Source: Candidatus Fermentibacterota bacterium
GTDB lineage: Bacteria > Fermentibacterota > Fermentibacteria > Fermentibacterales > Fermentibacteraceae
Length of the DNA stretch: 64,000 bases
Assembly (NCBI GenBank): GCA_002748705.1
Contig: PDSZ01000023.1
Coordinates: 135,542-199,541, forward strand
Direction: 5' to 3'
Position 1 is the first letter of the stretch. The number at the start of each line of letters is the position of its first letter. Position numbers and translations under genes: made by a program. The notes beneath the pieces are model-generated. The model saw only the letters and a list, made by a program, of their open reading frames with translations. It did no database searches and was not told the origin of the DNA. This document shows, piece by piece, positions 27,926 through 37,960 of the stretch.

Positions 27926-27954
27926 TTGACAGGTTGTGAACGATGATATATAAC
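27926..27954 (+). promoter_or_regulatory. Sigma70-type promoter
   Basis: TTGACA at 27926-27931, a 17-base spacer, and TATAAC at 27949-27954 make a near-consensus promoter reading toward the lipoprotein genes at 28069 and 29241. The rest of the 388-base gap 27681-28068 has no supported gene. A minus frame ending GFSVAAGAMRLFSV at about 27730 might be an outer-membrane-protein tail but has no credible start. Confidence 0.65.
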
Positions 27955-28068
27955 AGTAATTGTAATCAGTGAGAAGAGATATTCAGCCCGTTTTTTAGTG
28001 GAATGTACTGTGGCATTCATTCAAGCGGCAGGAGTTGTTTTCTGCAGCAGAGAAAGGGCAGGGCGTTC

Positions 28069-29268
28069 TTGAAACACTATAGTCATATTCAATTAATATG
28101 TTTCTTATCTCTCTTTATAGGTTGTATCGCTCGTGAACTCCCAATGGAGGATTCTTCAGCAGCCGATTCCACTGCGATTATTTTTCAGGCTGACCTTGTT
28201 GATAGTGTGAGTATTGCCGACTCAAACGATTTTCAGGGAACCATCACTACAGAGGAACCCTGCTCTTTGCATAACGGTCACAGTTGGCGATTGCACGGAC
28301 ACAGCGGCGCTTTTATAGCGTGTGATACATCAGGAATTTATGTTACTGCCACTGGAGACAGCTTTTACACCGCAATAAGCGCATTCTCCTGGGAGGGAGA
28401 ACCTGTCTGGTCTCTGGCCAATAGTGTGATACTCGGTGCGGATAAATACAGAAACATCGGACAGTCGCCGGCTTTTGCGATATATTCCGACGGAGAAAGC
28501 GTTAATGCTGCTTACTGGTTATACACGGCAAAGATAAGTAATGATGGAAGTGATGTTCTGGATGTTACTGAATTTACACTGGAATCCACAATTATCTCTA
28601 CTCCCTATACTACCTATATGTCTCGAGGGTACTTGCCTGTAAAAGAACTTAGTGTTCAAAGGTGGTCTTTTAACAAAGGTTACCTTCCTCTTCCCATCAT
28701 GTCGGTTCTGGATTCTCAGCAGGTTTCACAGTGGGATATTGCTCTGTATAATGCCGAAGAAGGATATGTTCTCAAAAGGGTTCTTCCTGACAGCAGCGCT
28801 CTGGAGCTGATTGCCCTGGAGGATATTCCCGAGTGCGGATACTTCAACACAGCGGCAGGTGACAGCACAATTCTTCTTAATCCCAACTGGCTTGATCAGA
28901 TACTGGAGTTTGATGAAAGAGGTAATCTGCTTAGAATTCTCACCGGCAATCACTTTATTGCAGATGAAAACACACCCTCCCGCAGCAGGCATGTGATCAG
29001 GCACATGGAATACCTGAACAGTGATGTACTGGCAGTGTTGTACGGAACTGCCTGTTTTCCCGGCGACTCATCAGAAATCTGGTGCGTGAATATGGTTACA
29101 GGGGAATATGCTGTTCTTCCTTTTTCCAGGTCTGTATCAACTTTTTCTGCAACAGATGATGGTTATGCAGCAGCATCATCTGCTTCCGCATTCGACTCGG
29201 CAACTGAAACCGGATACGATGAAAGGATAGAGGCGGCAAAATGGGATTTAACTCTGATTCAGGAATAA
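28069..29268 (+). CDS. Lipoprotein of unknown function, beta-propeller-like
   Basis: The TTG at 28069 gives MKHYSHIQLICFLSLFIGC, a lipoprotein signal with the lipobox FIGC, and 399 residues. The ATG at 28003 would put 22 polar residues before it. The mature protein is beta-rich with repeats of hydrophobic-aromatic strands and acidic turns (ISAFSWEGEPVWSLA, DQILEFDERGNLLRIL), as in 6-bladed propellers, but no diagnostic motif is present. The next gene encodes a clearer propeller lipoprotein and its start lies 28 bases inside this gene, so they are a pair. Cys19 should be lipidated. Confidence 0.58.
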   Translation: MKHYSHIQLICFLSLFIGCIARELPMEDSSAADSTAIIFQADLVDSVSIADSNDFQGTITTEEPCSLHNGHSWRLHGHSGAFIACDTSGIYVTATGDSFYTAISAFSWEGEPVWSLANSVILGADKYRNIGQSPAFAIYSDGESVNAAYWLYTAKISNDGSDVLDVTEFTLESTIISTPYTTYMSRGYLPVKELSVQRWSFNKGYLPLPIMSVLDSQQVSQWDIALYNAEEGYVLKRVLPDSSALELIALEDIPECGYFNTAAGDSTILLNPNWLDQILEFDERGNLLRILTGNHFIADENTPSRSRHVIRHMEYLNSDVLAVLYGTACFPGDSSEIWCVNMVTGEYAVLPFSRSVSTFSATDDGYAAASSASAFDSATETGYDERIEAAKWDLTLIQE

Positions 29269-30353
29269 CACCAAATATCGTAAAGCTTTTCTTCGCTTCT
29301 CTGTGCCTGCTGATTCTCATCAGCTGCGGAAGCGGTTCACCTTCAGTTGAAGATACTTCAGCTCCTGACAGCATCTCCTTAGTTATAGAGGAATGGAAAA
29401 ACTGGGCTGAAAGTTCAGATGACGGCTTATGGGAGGGGGATTCCTCACATTCACTGACAATCAGCCTGCTGAAAAGCTACGGAGGCCCTGACGATATAGA
29501 TCCTCCGTTCTACTATCCTGAAGGATTAGCCGTTGCAGGAGATACTGTTTTCATCACAGACAACAACACACAGAAACTGGTGGCCATTGATGAATCCGGT
29601 GAAGTTTTATGGGAAACAGAAGGATTGGGAGAAGGCCCGGGGCATTTCACCGCAATATCTCAGGTTAATGTAAATGATCATTTCATAGCCGTGACTGATC
29701 TGGGAAATGCGCGGGTTGACTTTTTCAACCGTGCAGGTGAATGGCTGCAATCTGTTCCGGCTCTCTCTGCTTATGATGTTCATTTTCTTGATGATTCCCT
29801 TGCCGTTGTGGCTAAATACACAACTTCTGAGTGTTTTCTGGTAGTCAGTGTTACCGGAGATACATTATCCACTTTCGGTTCATGGGCAGATCATCTTGAA
29901 GGATGGCCTTCAAACAGGGACTTGCACATAGATCTGAAAGACAGTCTGCTCATAGTAACCAGTTACTATTCTGACAGAATAGAAATATATGACCTGCAGA
30001 AAGACAGCATGACAGCGGCTTTTGCGCGGGATCTGCCGTTTGAGTTCTCCGGTCCTGAGAATGATGGCGGAATGATATCACTTACGCCGGTCATATTGGA
30101 TGTGTATACCGGCCCAGAGGGTATGATAAATGTTTTATACAGACCTTTTAACGAAGATAAATGCGTAGAATTTGCAATTGAAAATCTTGCTGATATCAGT
30201 GTTATAGACAGGTATAACTATGATGGGGAATACCTTGACAGTTACATAATACCGAAAAATGTAACTCAGGCAACATATGATAACGGAAAACTGTATGCCA
30301 TTAATGATATTGAATCAATGCTGGATATCTACAGCATAGAATGCAATAATTAG
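29241..30353 (+). CDS. NHL-type 6-bladed beta-propeller lipoprotein
   Basis: The 370-residue protein starts with a lipoprotein signal peptide ending LLILISCGSGS and continues with NHL-like blades. Examples are PPFYYPEGLAVAGDTVFITD with NTQKLVAIDESGEVLWE, VTDLGNARVDFFNRAGEW, and DRIEIYDLQKDSM. The ATG at 29241 is preceded by GAGGCGG and overlaps the previous gene by 28 bases. Such lipoproteins are exported to the periplasm or outer membrane and bind unknown partners. The 180 bases after it hold no gene I can support. Confidence 0.7.
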   Translation: MGFNSDSGITPNIVKLFFASLCLLILISCGSGSPSVEDTSAPDSISLVIEEWKNWAESSDDGLWEGDSSHSLTISLLKSYGGPDDIDPPFYYPEGLAVAGDTVFITDNNTQKLVAIDESGEVLWETEGLGEGPGHFTAISQVNVNDHFIAVTDLGNARVDFFNRAGEWLQSVPALSAYDVHFLDDSLAVVAKYTTSECFLVVSVTGDTLSTFGSWADHLEGWPSNRDLHIDLKDSLLIVTSYYSDRIEIYDLQKDSMTAAFARDLPFEFSGPENDGGMISLTPVILDVYTGPEGMINVLYRPFNEDKCVEFAIENLADISVIDRYNYDGEYLDSYIIPKNVTQATYDNGKLYAINDIESMLDIYSIECNN

Positions 30354-30533
30354 GGTAATATAGCAGTTAAATTGCGATTCCGGGTTCAAATGAGTTACAG
30401 AAAGATAATGTGCTGCAGGATTATCAGAGGGCGTAATTCATTCTGCTGATTCAGGGTTTTGCTGTGCTGCTGACTCTGCAATTCTTTCTGAGTGCTCAGA
30501 AAACTGCTGAGATTGATTCAGTGTTGCGAAAGG

Positions 30534-31208
30534 CTAATTCTGCCTGTCTCTGAACATTTTCATGTTTCTGTTGGAGCCAATGAGCCAGAGCTGATCCCCT
30601 TCTTCCAGAAGGTCATCAGGGGAGGGAATCCTGTAGTCGTATGTGTTCTCGTCGGTTTTCTTGCCGATGAAGGCTATGTTGATTCCATGGGCACGCCTGA
30701 TGTCAATTTCCTTTATCATTCTGCCCAGCATTGACTTCCTGGGTTCCGTAACGATGAGTTCCATGTCCGCTCTGAGTCTTACATAGTCGGTTATGCCGGA
30801 GAATGTGATTTCTCTGGCTCTGGTGAGACCCTGCTCATGCTCAGGGCGGTAGATTTTGTCGGCACCTACTGCTGCGAGAATTTTTTCTTCCCTGTCGCTG
30901 CTTGCGCGGCTGTAGACCTTTACCTGTTTTTCCTTCAGCATGGCGGTTATTACAACATTGCTGCCGAAGTCTTCTCCTATCGCCACTACCACCAGGTCAC
31001 ACTTGGTTACTCCGTGGCCGATCAGAAGCTGTTCACTTGTGCAGTCAAAGCAGATGGCGTTGGAAACCGAGTTCTTTATGCTTTCAACAAGTTCTTCCTT
31101 GTTGTCTATGGCCATTACCTCTGCGCCCTGGTTCTCAAGCTCTACTGCGAGGCTGCTGCCGAATGAGCCCAGACCTATCACAGCTATCCTCTTTGAAATG
31201 TTCTGCAT
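30534..31208 (-). CDS. trkA: TrkA/KtrA-type potassium uptake regulator (RCK domain)
   Basis: The 224-residue protein has the Rossmann RCK_N domain with GLGSFGSSLAVEL near residue 12 and the acidic ribose-binding D at the end of the second strand (MAIDNKEE). RCK_C lies from about residue 145 with RADMELIVTEP. A single RCK_N/RCK_C unit is the KtrA or half-TrkA layout. It gates the neighbouring potassium channel in response to ATP/ADP or NAD(H). It lies downstream of the TrkH gene with an 11-base gap. Confidence 0.92.
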   Translation of the reverse strand: MQNISKRIAVIGLGSFGSSLAVELENQGAEVMAIDNKEELVESIKNSVSNAICFDCTSEQLLIGHGVTKCDLVVVAIGEDFGSNVVITAMLKEKQVKVYSRASSDREEKILAAVGADKIYRPEHEQGLTRAREITFSGITDYVRLRADMELIVTEPRKSMLGRMIKEIDIRRAHGINIAFIGKKTDENTYDYRIPSPDDLLEEGDQLWLIGSNRNMKMFRDRQN

Positions 31209-31219
31209 GCCGCTTCCGC

Positions 31220-32932
31220 CTATCCGATGGTTATTCTGGCTTCAGGGTACTTGTACTTGGCCTTCCTTACCCTGATGGTGGCCGCTGCCAGTGTTGCAGG
31301 TGCCGTTCTTCCAACAAGCATTGTAATGATAATCACCACCTTGCCTGCCGGTGAGAGCAATCCGGTTATGCCGGTGGAAAGCCCGACAGTGCCGAAGGCG
31401 CTCATGGCTTCAAAAATATAGTCCATATCACTGAAACCCTCAGGAACTCTTTCAACAGAAAGCAGAATCATACTGCTCAGGGCGAATGCCACCATACCCA
31501 GCAGTATTACCGCTCCTGCCCGCTGAAGATCGAATATCGGTATTCTTCGTTTCCATATCTCAGGATTCTTGCTCTTTCTTAAAAGTGAGCGGATGGAGAG
31601 GAAGAGGAGCCCTATGCTTGTTGTCTTTACTCCACCGCCGGTGCCTCCAGGTGACGCTCCGATAAACATGAGAATAATGAACAGCCATTTTACCTGGGGG
31701 AGAATATTTGCAGTGGGCACAGTGTTGAATCCGGCTGTTCTTGGAGAAACAGCTTCCAGAAAACCGTTTCCCAGTTTCTCCCAGAGATTCATTCCTGCAA
31801 GGGTGTTGTTCCATTCAAAGGCAAGAAACGTTACCAGCGCTCCTGCTATGAGAATCAGGGTTATGAGAAGAACAAACCTGGCCTGTACAGGCATCGGTCT
31901 TGAACTGCCTGTTTTCATTCTGGTGAGCCACGCCCTGCCCATGGTGGTAAGAAGCATGAAGCCCAGCCCGCCGAGAATAATCAGAAAGCCGATTATCAGA
32001 CCTGTTGCAGGTGAATGCTGAAACTGCTCAAGATTGGTTTCGTTGAGGCTGAAACCTGCATTGCAGAAAGCGCTTACACTGTGAAAAACCGACTGCCAGA
32101 TTGTTTCCCTGGTTGACCATCCCAGTTCAGTCATCTCTGACCAGGTGTTGAAGAGGAGCAGTGCTCCAATGGATTCTATTGTAAAAGTCCATATGAGAAT
32201 TGAACCCAGAATGTGTTTTATGTCACTTGCAAACTCGCTGTCCATCAGTCTGCTCAGGTTCATCGTGCCGCTCAGTCCCACATTCTGTCCCAGGGTCATT
32301 GTGAAGAAGGCTGCGAAGGTCATGAGCCCCAGGCCTCCCACCTGTATCAGCGCAAGTATCACCAGCTGACCTATTGTCGTGAAGTCGTGTTCAGTGTCAA
32401 CCACAATCAGACCTGTTACACATGTCGCGCTTGTGGCGGTGAAAGCAGCGTCCAGAATGCTGATACCCTGGTCAGGTGTTGCGTTGGGGGCCATGAGCAG
32501 CACTGTTCCGACAATAATCACAAGAATGAAAGTTGCAGGAAGCAGAAGGGCCGGTGAGGATTTGCCTGTGAGTTCCATGAGAAAAGAGGATATGGACACA
32601 AAAGCCGTTGCAGAGAGGTAACCATTTACCGCGTAGCCTATTGTCCAGTTATGAAATTGGCCTGTGTGCCTGCCCTTCAGATAAAGCAGAATCACAGCAG
32701 CAAGAAAGATGACGCTCAGCACAAGCTGCCAGGGTCGCCGTCTGAAGTCTCTTCTGGAACCGGTGAATACGAACACCGCTGTGAGTGTCAGCAGAGCTGT
32801 TCCAAACAGAAGGCCCTGAATAGTGTTCTGTATAAAAGGGTCTGCCAGACCTGAGAAGTATCTCAGCAGAACAAGCACCAGAGTGAACAGTGCTCCATGT
32901 ATGCTTAAAATGAGTTCAAGGGGGTTTTTCAA
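31220..32932 (-). CDS. trkH: TrkH/KtrB-family potassium transporter
   Basis: The 570-residue protein has the four-fold pore-helix architecture. Selectivity-type loops are visible in TSATCVTGLIVVDTEHDF (first), SVSAFCNAGFSLNE (second), SPRTAGFNTVPTA (third) and SAFGTVGLSTGITG (fourth). An N-terminal extension of about 120 residues adds two or three helices relative to KtrB. The start is TTG at 32932 with AAAGGGA upstream. It works with the RCK protein encoded immediately downstream to take up K+. Confidence 0.93.
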   Translation of the reverse strand: MKNPLELILSIHGALFTLVLVLLRYFSGLADPFIQNTIQGLLFGTALLTLTAVFVFTGSRRDFRRRPWQLVLSVIFLAAVILLYLKGRHTGQFHNWTIGYAVNGYLSATAFVSISSFLMELTGKSSPALLLPATFILVIIVGTVLLMAPNATPDQGISILDAAFTATSATCVTGLIVVDTEHDFTTIGQLVILALIQVGGLGLMTFAAFFTMTLGQNVGLSGTMNLSRLMDSEFASDIKHILGSILIWTFTIESIGALLLFNTWSEMTELGWSTRETIWQSVFHSVSAFCNAGFSLNETNLEQFQHSPATGLIIGFLIILGGLGFMLLTTMGRAWLTRMKTGSSRPMPVQARFVLLITLILIAGALVTFLAFEWNNTLAGMNLWEKLGNGFLEAVSPRTAGFNTVPTANILPQVKWLFIILMFIGASPGGTGGGVKTTSIGLLFLSIRSLLRKSKNPEIWKRRIPIFDLQRAGAVILLGMVAFALSSMILLSVERVPEGFSDMDYIFEAMSAFGTVGLSTGITGLLSPAGKVVIIITMLVGRTAPATLAAATIRVRKAKYKYPEARITIG

Positions 32933-33021
32933 GGCTTTTCCCTTTCATGGCTCATCAACCATATTTGCACCACAGGAGTTTTGAGCATCAGACTGGAATA
33001 ATAACAAAAAGGAGACAGTGA

Positions 33022-34284
33022 ATGGACACCTCGCTTTACAACCGCTTCCTTGAGCTGCGGCCGCTCAATGTGCGAAAGGCTCTTTCAGGCAGCAGATGTG
33101 CCCTTGTAAGCGGAAGAGACATATCCAGAACAGCCCGTGAGAATGATGCTATTGTCATGGCCTGCAACATCAGGAATCCTCTAAGCGCCTTTGGTCTGCT
33201 GAAGGCGGCAAAGAAAGCTGACAGTTTCGTTCTTCTTGAGCTGGCCAAATCTGAAGCAGGTTACACAGGGGTTACCTACAGAAACCTGCCGTTACTGGCC
33301 ATGCACTACTCAAGCATTCTCGGTGACGGAATGGTTTACTGTCTTCACATGGATCACTTTGCCATCAAGTCGCACAGTGATCTGGTGAGCGCCCTTGATG
33401 TGGTTCCAGGGGCAATTGCCAGGGGCTGGACCTCAGTGGCTGTTGATGCCTCACACAATCACGACTGGGAAAACCTGATGTACACAAGGGATCTGGCAAT
33501 GCACATTCCCTCGTACATCGGTCTTGAAACAGAGGTGGGAGAGATAAGAGGCGCAGGGGTGCTGACCACAGTTGAAGAAGCCGAGTACTACATCAGCGGC
33601 CTGAACTCCTGGGGGGTCTTTCCTGATTATCTTGCGGTCAGCAACGGTTCCAAGCACGGAACCTACGATACATCCGCCGGTGAAGATGAGGGAATCGACC
33701 TGGCGAGGACAAAAGAGATTGCCGATGCCATTTCAAAATACGGTGTTACCATAGCACAGCACGGAATCAGCGGAACCCCTCTGGACAAGGTGGGAAAGTT
33801 CAGGGAGTATGGAATCAACAAGGGTAATGTTGGAACCCTCTGGCAGAACATCGTCTTCGGTCTTGAGATGGATCCTGAAAGCGGCAATGCTGTTATGGAC
33901 GGCGGAAGCTATGTGAAGAGGCCTGATAAGGGTATTCCCATGGAACTATGGGAAAGGATGGTTGCAGCTGCGGACAAAGAGGGCTGGGCCAGAAACTCAG
34001 GAAACTACAAGAAGCTGAACCTGCCCTTTCACAGTGAGATAATGGCGCTTCCAGGGGAGTATCGTGAGAGAATAGTGGCAGAAACCGAAAGATGGGCACT
34101 AAGGTTCTTTGATGCCTTCGGTTCGGTGGGGCTGGGAACAAAAGTTATCGAATCTGTTGTGGCGAGAGGCGACTGGAACTCAACACCGGCGACCAGAATA
34201 GTTGCTGAAAGAGGTTGTTCCACCGCTTCAAATGCTCCAGACGGCGGAGAGGCGGATAATGACGGAGGAGACTATTCTGACTGA
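33022..34284 (+). CDS. Class II fructose-bisphosphate aldolase family protein
   Basis: The ATG at 33022 has AAAGGAGA upstream and the protein is 420 residues. It shows the zinc-binding motif LHMDHF near residue 108, GLETEVGEIRG near residue 172 with a zinc-ligand or base Glu, VSNGSKHGTYDT near residue 210, and AQHGISGTP near residue 248. These are class II aldolase (FbaA/GatY/KbaY) signatures. The usual reaction is cleavage of fructose 1,6-bisphosphate, but tagatose bisphosphate or a related substrate is possible. The last 25 residues are acidic and Gly-rich and overlap the next gene. It is the first gene of the pyrimidine run. Confidence 0.86.
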   Translation: MDTSLYNRFLELRPLNVRKALSGSRCALVSGRDISRTARENDAIVMACNIRNPLSAFGLLKAAKKADSFVLLELAKSEAGYTGVTYRNLPLLAMHYSSILGDGMVYCLHMDHFAIKSHSDLVSALDVVPGAIARGWTSVAVDASHNHDWENLMYTRDLAMHIPSYIGLETEVGEIRGAGVLTTVEEAEYYISGLNSWGVFPDYLAVSNGSKHGTYDTSAGEDEGIDLARTKEIADAISKYGVTIAQHGISGTPLDKVGKFREYGINKGNVGTLWQNIVFGLEMDPESGNAVMDGGSYVKRPDKGIPMELWERMVAAADKEGWARNSGNYKKLNLPFHSEIMALPGEYRERIVAETERWALRFFDAFGSVGLGTKVIESVVARGDWNSTPATRIVAERGCSTASNAPDGGEADNDGGDYSD

Positions 34285-35548
34285 TGACCGGAAAATTCTT
34301 TCCGGTGTAAGGGTTATTGATCCTGTCAACCGGATTGAAGGGCTCTTTGATGTGGCTGTGGAAGGCGGCACTGTGGCATCAATGGAACCTGCCTCAGGGA
34401 ATGGCTCTGGTCTCTGGCTGATTCCCGGAGTGGTGGACATGCATGTTCACCTGAGAATACCAGGAGGTGAAAACTCTGAAACTCTGGAAACCGGCCTGAA
34501 AGCCGCTGTTGCCGGCGGTGTTACAAGGGTTGGAATGATGCCCAACACAACTCCTGCGCTTGATACTCCAGAGGCGGTTTCAGAGGTTACCGCCCGGGGA
34601 AACAGTCTTGGTCTTGCCCTTATACATCCGGTACCTGCGGTGACAATGGGCAGAAAGGGTATTGAATGCACCGACTTTGAGGCATTCAGCAGTATGGGCA
34701 TTACCTGCTTCAGCGATGACGGCAGCCCGGTGATGAACGACAGCTCCCTTGCAGAGGCTTTTAAGAGGCTTGCCCCTCTCAACGGGGTGGTGATAGAGCA
34801 TCCTGAGGTTGTTGAACTGGCTGCAGGCGGGGCGGTTAACCTTGGTGAAGCCTCAAATCTCACAGGAGCAAAGGGAATACCTGAAGAGGCAGAGTACAGG
34901 GATGTAGAACGGTGCATCAGAATCCTGGGTGAATCAGGAACAGGCTGCAGGCTGCACCTTACTCACCTTTCATCCCCTGAAAGCGTCAGGCTTGTTGCTC
35001 AGGCAGCTTCAGAAGGTCTTCCTGTTACCTGTGATGTAACTCCGCATCACATTGCCCTTGAGGAAACAGAACTGCTCAGAAAGGGCACCCTTGCAAAGAT
35101 GAATCCTCCGCTGAGGTCGGAGGAGTCCCGCAGAAAGCTGGTCTCCATGGCAGCTTCCGGCATGGTCAGTGCAGTTGCAAGCGACCATGCCCCTCACCAT
35201 CGCTCAAAAAAGGATTGCCTGATACAGGATGCTGCTTTCGGTATCACAGGGCTTGAAACACTTCTTCCAATTACAGTTGACAAGCTGGTGAACGGTGCTT
35301 CAATGAGCCTGATGGAAGTTGTAGCCATGCTTACTTCTGCTCCTGCTTCAGTGCTTGGAATCACTATTCCTGGAATAACTGCAGGTGAACCGGCTGAAAT
35401 GGTTCTCTTTGATCCTGATGAGAAATGGACATTTACCGATTCCCTCTCCCTTTCAGGTAATTCTCCATTCCTGAACACAGAGCTGAGAGGAAAGGTGCTC
35501 AGCGTATGGAGAGGAAGAGAACTCTACAGGGAGGGACAGTTTGTGTAG
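34259..35548 (+). CDS. pyrC: Dihydroorotase
   Basis: This 429-residue class I type dihydroorotase has the metal-binding DMHVHLRIPG near residue 65, GMMPNTTPALD near residue 105, LTHLSSPESV near residue 235, VTPHHIALEE near residue 260 and DHAPHHRSKKD near residue 310. It makes dihydroorotate from carbamoyl aspartate in UMP synthesis. The ATG at 34259 has GGAGAGG upstream and starts 26 bases inside the aldolase gene. The gene ends 8 bases after the start of the lipoprotein gene. Confidence 0.93.
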   Translation: MTEETILTDDRKILSGVRVIDPVNRIEGLFDVAVEGGTVASMEPASGNGSGLWLIPGVVDMHVHLRIPGGENSETLETGLKAAVAGGVTRVGMMPNTTPALDTPEAVSEVTARGNSLGLALIHPVPAVTMGRKGIECTDFEAFSSMGITCFSDDGSPVMNDSSLAEAFKRLAPLNGVVIEHPEVVELAAGGAVNLGEASNLTGAKGIPEEAEYRDVERCIRILGESGTGCRLHLTHLSSPESVRLVAQAASEGLPVTCDVTPHHIALEETELLRKGTLAKMNPPLRSEESRRKLVSMAASGMVSAVASDHAPHHRSKKDCLIQDAAFGITGLETLLPITVDKLVNGASMSLMEVVAMLTSAPASVLGITIPGITAGEPAEMVLFDPDEKWTFTDSLSLSGNSPFLNTELRGKVLSVWRGRELYREGQFV

Positions 35549-37190
35549 GTCTCTTCTGGCAGCGGTGATAATGCTTTTCGCCGGCTGTGCGTACTACAAT
35601 ACATTTTACAATGCCAGAGAGAGCTACGAGGAAGCCCTTGAGTTTGCCAGGGAAAACCCTGACGACCCTGCTTCGCACGAAAAAGACCTTCTGGATACAG
35701 CTGTAGAGGGGGCAGGCCGTGTGCTTGCCAGGTATCCTGAGAGCCGGTGGGTGGATGATGCCCAGCTGCTTCTGGGAGATGCTCTTTTGCTGAGAGGGAA
35801 AAGAACCCTGGTAGGAAGCGGCACAAGCGATTTTCAGCAGGCGATGATGTCCTTTTCTTCAGTTCTTGTAATGACCGAAAGCAGGGATTTCAAAGACAGG
35901 GCAAGGCTCGGACTGGGCAGGGCGGCAATGGAACTGGAAAGGTTCAATGACGCCGCTGCAGCTCTTCAGCAGGTCTCTGCAGACGACAGAAGAAGACACG
36001 CCATGAGCAGGCTTCTTCTCTGTGAGGCTTATCTCGGGGCTGCGGAGCCTGAGATGGCCGCTGCCATCATGGACAGCCTTCACCCTGCAGGAGGCGACAG
36101 CCTTGAAGCTGAGTACTACATCACCGGAGGCAGGATACTTGCTGCTCTTGGAATGCCTGACAGCGGCGCAGTGGTGTGCCTGAAAGCTCTTGAGAGAGTT
36201 GACAGAGGTGAAGTCTACTACAGGGCTCTGGTAAGCTCTGCGGAATGCTGGATTCAGGCAGGACAGCCTGACAGAGCCTCATTTGAACTGAGCAGGCTGC
36301 TTCAGGGATACAGGTCTGACAGAGAAATGGCTGACATATCGCTGCTGAAGGGAAGAGCTGACGAGATGGCAGGCGACACCGCTGCCGCTCTCACTGCCTA
36401 TCTGGATGCTGCGGAGCTTGACACATACAGGGAAACCGGCGCTGAAGCCCTTTACAGAAGAGCTGTGCTCCTTGAGCACGCTGAAAGGTTTGATGAAGCC
36501 CTTGAAACACTGGCAGATTGCTATTCACGACCGGGAGACTTCATGTGGCTCAGAATCTCTGAAAACAGACACAGGGACCTTGAACTGTACAGGAGCTACA
36601 GCGACAGCGCTCAGGTCACCTCAGGAGAAATGGCTCTGAAGCTTCGCCTCCTTGCCGCGGAGAAGAGGCTCGATCTATACGGCCCTGACAGGCAGACCCT
36701 TGAGGAATTCAGGGAGATTGCAGACGAGAATCACCTGCTTTTCAGCGCCATGGCCCAGGTGCTTCTGGCTGAGAATGGCGGCATTCCTGAAGATTCAGTT
36801 TACAATACCCTTCTTTCAGTTGCCGGAAATATTCCTGCAAGTGATCTTGCAGGGCACATAGAAGAAACCCTGGGTCTTTCACCTCATCCCCTTCACAACA
36901 CAAGACCGTCAGCTGTACTTGAAGAAGCCTGGGCTCTTCTTGAAGAGAAAAAATGGGAAGAGGGCTGGTTGGCTCTGAATGATCTTCTGAACTCTCCTTT
37001 CAGCTACGAAGTTCGTGCTGAAGCGCTCTGGGCAGCGTATGTTGCTGCTGAGAGCGCCAGAATGGACGGGGGAACTGTTGACTCTTACCTTGAGGAACTC
37101 ACTGAACACTATCCTGACACGCCCCAGGGAGCGGAAGCTGCCCTGAGGAGAGCCCAGGGGCTTGAGGAAGAGGAGCCTGAAGAAGAATGA
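35541..37190 (+). CDS. TPR-like lipoprotein
   Basis: The TTG at 35541, behind GGGAGGG, gives a lipoprotein signal (AAVIMLFAGC) and 549 residues. The mature part has tetratricopeptide-like helical repeats throughout (YNARESYEEALEFARENP, SRWVDDAQLLLGDALLL, AEALYRRAVLLEHAERFDEALETLA, PQGAEAALRRAQGLEE), with an acidic tail. It resembles BamD/YbgF-type periplasmic scaffolds, but its role is unknown. It is embedded in the pyrimidine run, overlapping pyrC at its start and pyrK (ATGA) at its end. Confidence 0.72.
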   Translation: MCRSLLAAVIMLFAGCAYYNTFYNARESYEEALEFARENPDDPASHEKDLLDTAVEGAGRVLARYPESRWVDDAQLLLGDALLLRGKRTLVGSGTSDFQQAMMSFSSVLVMTESRDFKDRARLGLGRAAMELERFNDAAAALQQVSADDRRRHAMSRLLLCEAYLGAAEPEMAAAIMDSLHPAGGDSLEAEYYITGGRILAALGMPDSGAVVCLKALERVDRGEVYYRALVSSAECWIQAGQPDRASFELSRLLQGYRSDREMADISLLKGRADEMAGDTAAALTAYLDAAELDTYRETGAEALYRRAVLLEHAERFDEALETLADCYSRPGDFMWLRISENRHRDLELYRSYSDSAQVTSGEMALKLRLLAAEKRLDLYGPDRQTLEEFREIADENHLLFSAMAQVLLAENGGIPEDSVYNTLLSVAGNIPASDLAGHIEETLGLSPHPLHNTRPSAVLEEAWALLEEKKWEEGWLALNDLLNSPFSYEVRAEALWAAYVAAESARMDGGTVDSYLEELTEHYPDTPQGAEAALRRAQGLEEEEPEEE

Positions 37191-37960
37191 CCGGCATATG
37201 TGATGTGAAATGTACTGTGAAGAGCAACTCAGAGATTCTTTCAGGTGTCCGTTCAATGGTGTTCAGCTGCAGCGGGCCTCTGTCAGAGGCGGCGCCTGGG
37301 CAGTTTGTTCAGGTGGAGGTTTCTTCTGAGGTCTTTCCGGTGACCAGAAGACCATTTACTGTGAACAGCAGGGTTTCCGGAGGTCTTGAGATAGTTTATG
37401 ACATTGTAGGAGCCGGCACTGCGGCAATGGCAGATATTCAGCCGGAAACTGAAGTGAAGGTTCTCGGGCCTCTGGGAAAGGGATGGGATCTCTCAGCAGG
37501 GGAGAAGTGGCTTCTGATAGGAGGAGGGCTCGGTGCAGCAGGTTTTCAGTACCTTATTGATACTGTGTGCTGTACAGGAGTGGTACTGGGAGCTTCCTCC
37601 AGTGACAGGATAGTTCCACTGAGGGGAAGCGTTGAACCTGTTCTGGCAACTGAAGACGGTTCCAGAGGGGTTAAGGGGCTTGTTACCTCTGTTCTGAGCG
37701 AAGGCTTGTTTCAGGAAGCGGATGTTATAGCGGTCTGCGGCCCTGTACCTATGATGGAAGCGGTGTGGAATGCTGTTCCCTTGAACCACAGGGCAAAAGT
37801 TCAGGTTTCCACCGAGAGCAGAATGGGGTGCGGATGGGGAGTATGTGACGGATGCTCCATTCCTGTCGCAGGAGGCGGCTACAGAAAGTGCTGCACTGAA
37901 GGTCCCGTTTTTCCAGGTTTTGACATAGACTGGAAAAGGTGGAAGGAGGCAGGGCTGTGA
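37187..37960 (+). CDS. pyrK: Dihydroorotate dehydrogenase electron-transfer subunit
   Basis: The 257 residues have the FAD-binding TRRPFTVNSR near residue 53 and GPLGKGWDL near residue 95. The NAD-binding LIGGGLGAAGFQYL is near residue 110, and the [2Fe-2S] cluster cysteines lie in GCGWGVCDGC followed by RKCC near residues 215-235. It passes electrons from the PyrD FMN to NAD+ in the type 1B heterotetramer. It overlaps pyrD at its end (GTGA), so the two subunits are made together. Confidence 0.95.
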   Translation: MTGICDVKCTVKSNSEILSGVRSMVFSCSGPLSEAAPGQFVQVEVSSEVFPVTRRPFTVNSRVSGGLEIVYDIVGAGTAAMADIQPETEVKVLGPLGKGWDLSAGEKWLLIGGGLGAAGFQYLIDTVCCTGVVLGASSSDRIVPLRGSVEPVLATEDGSRGVKGLVTSVLSEGLFQEADVIAVCGPVPMMEAVWNAVPLNHRAKVQVSTESRMGCGWGVCDGCSIPVAGGGYRKCCTEGPVFPGFDIDWKRWKEAGL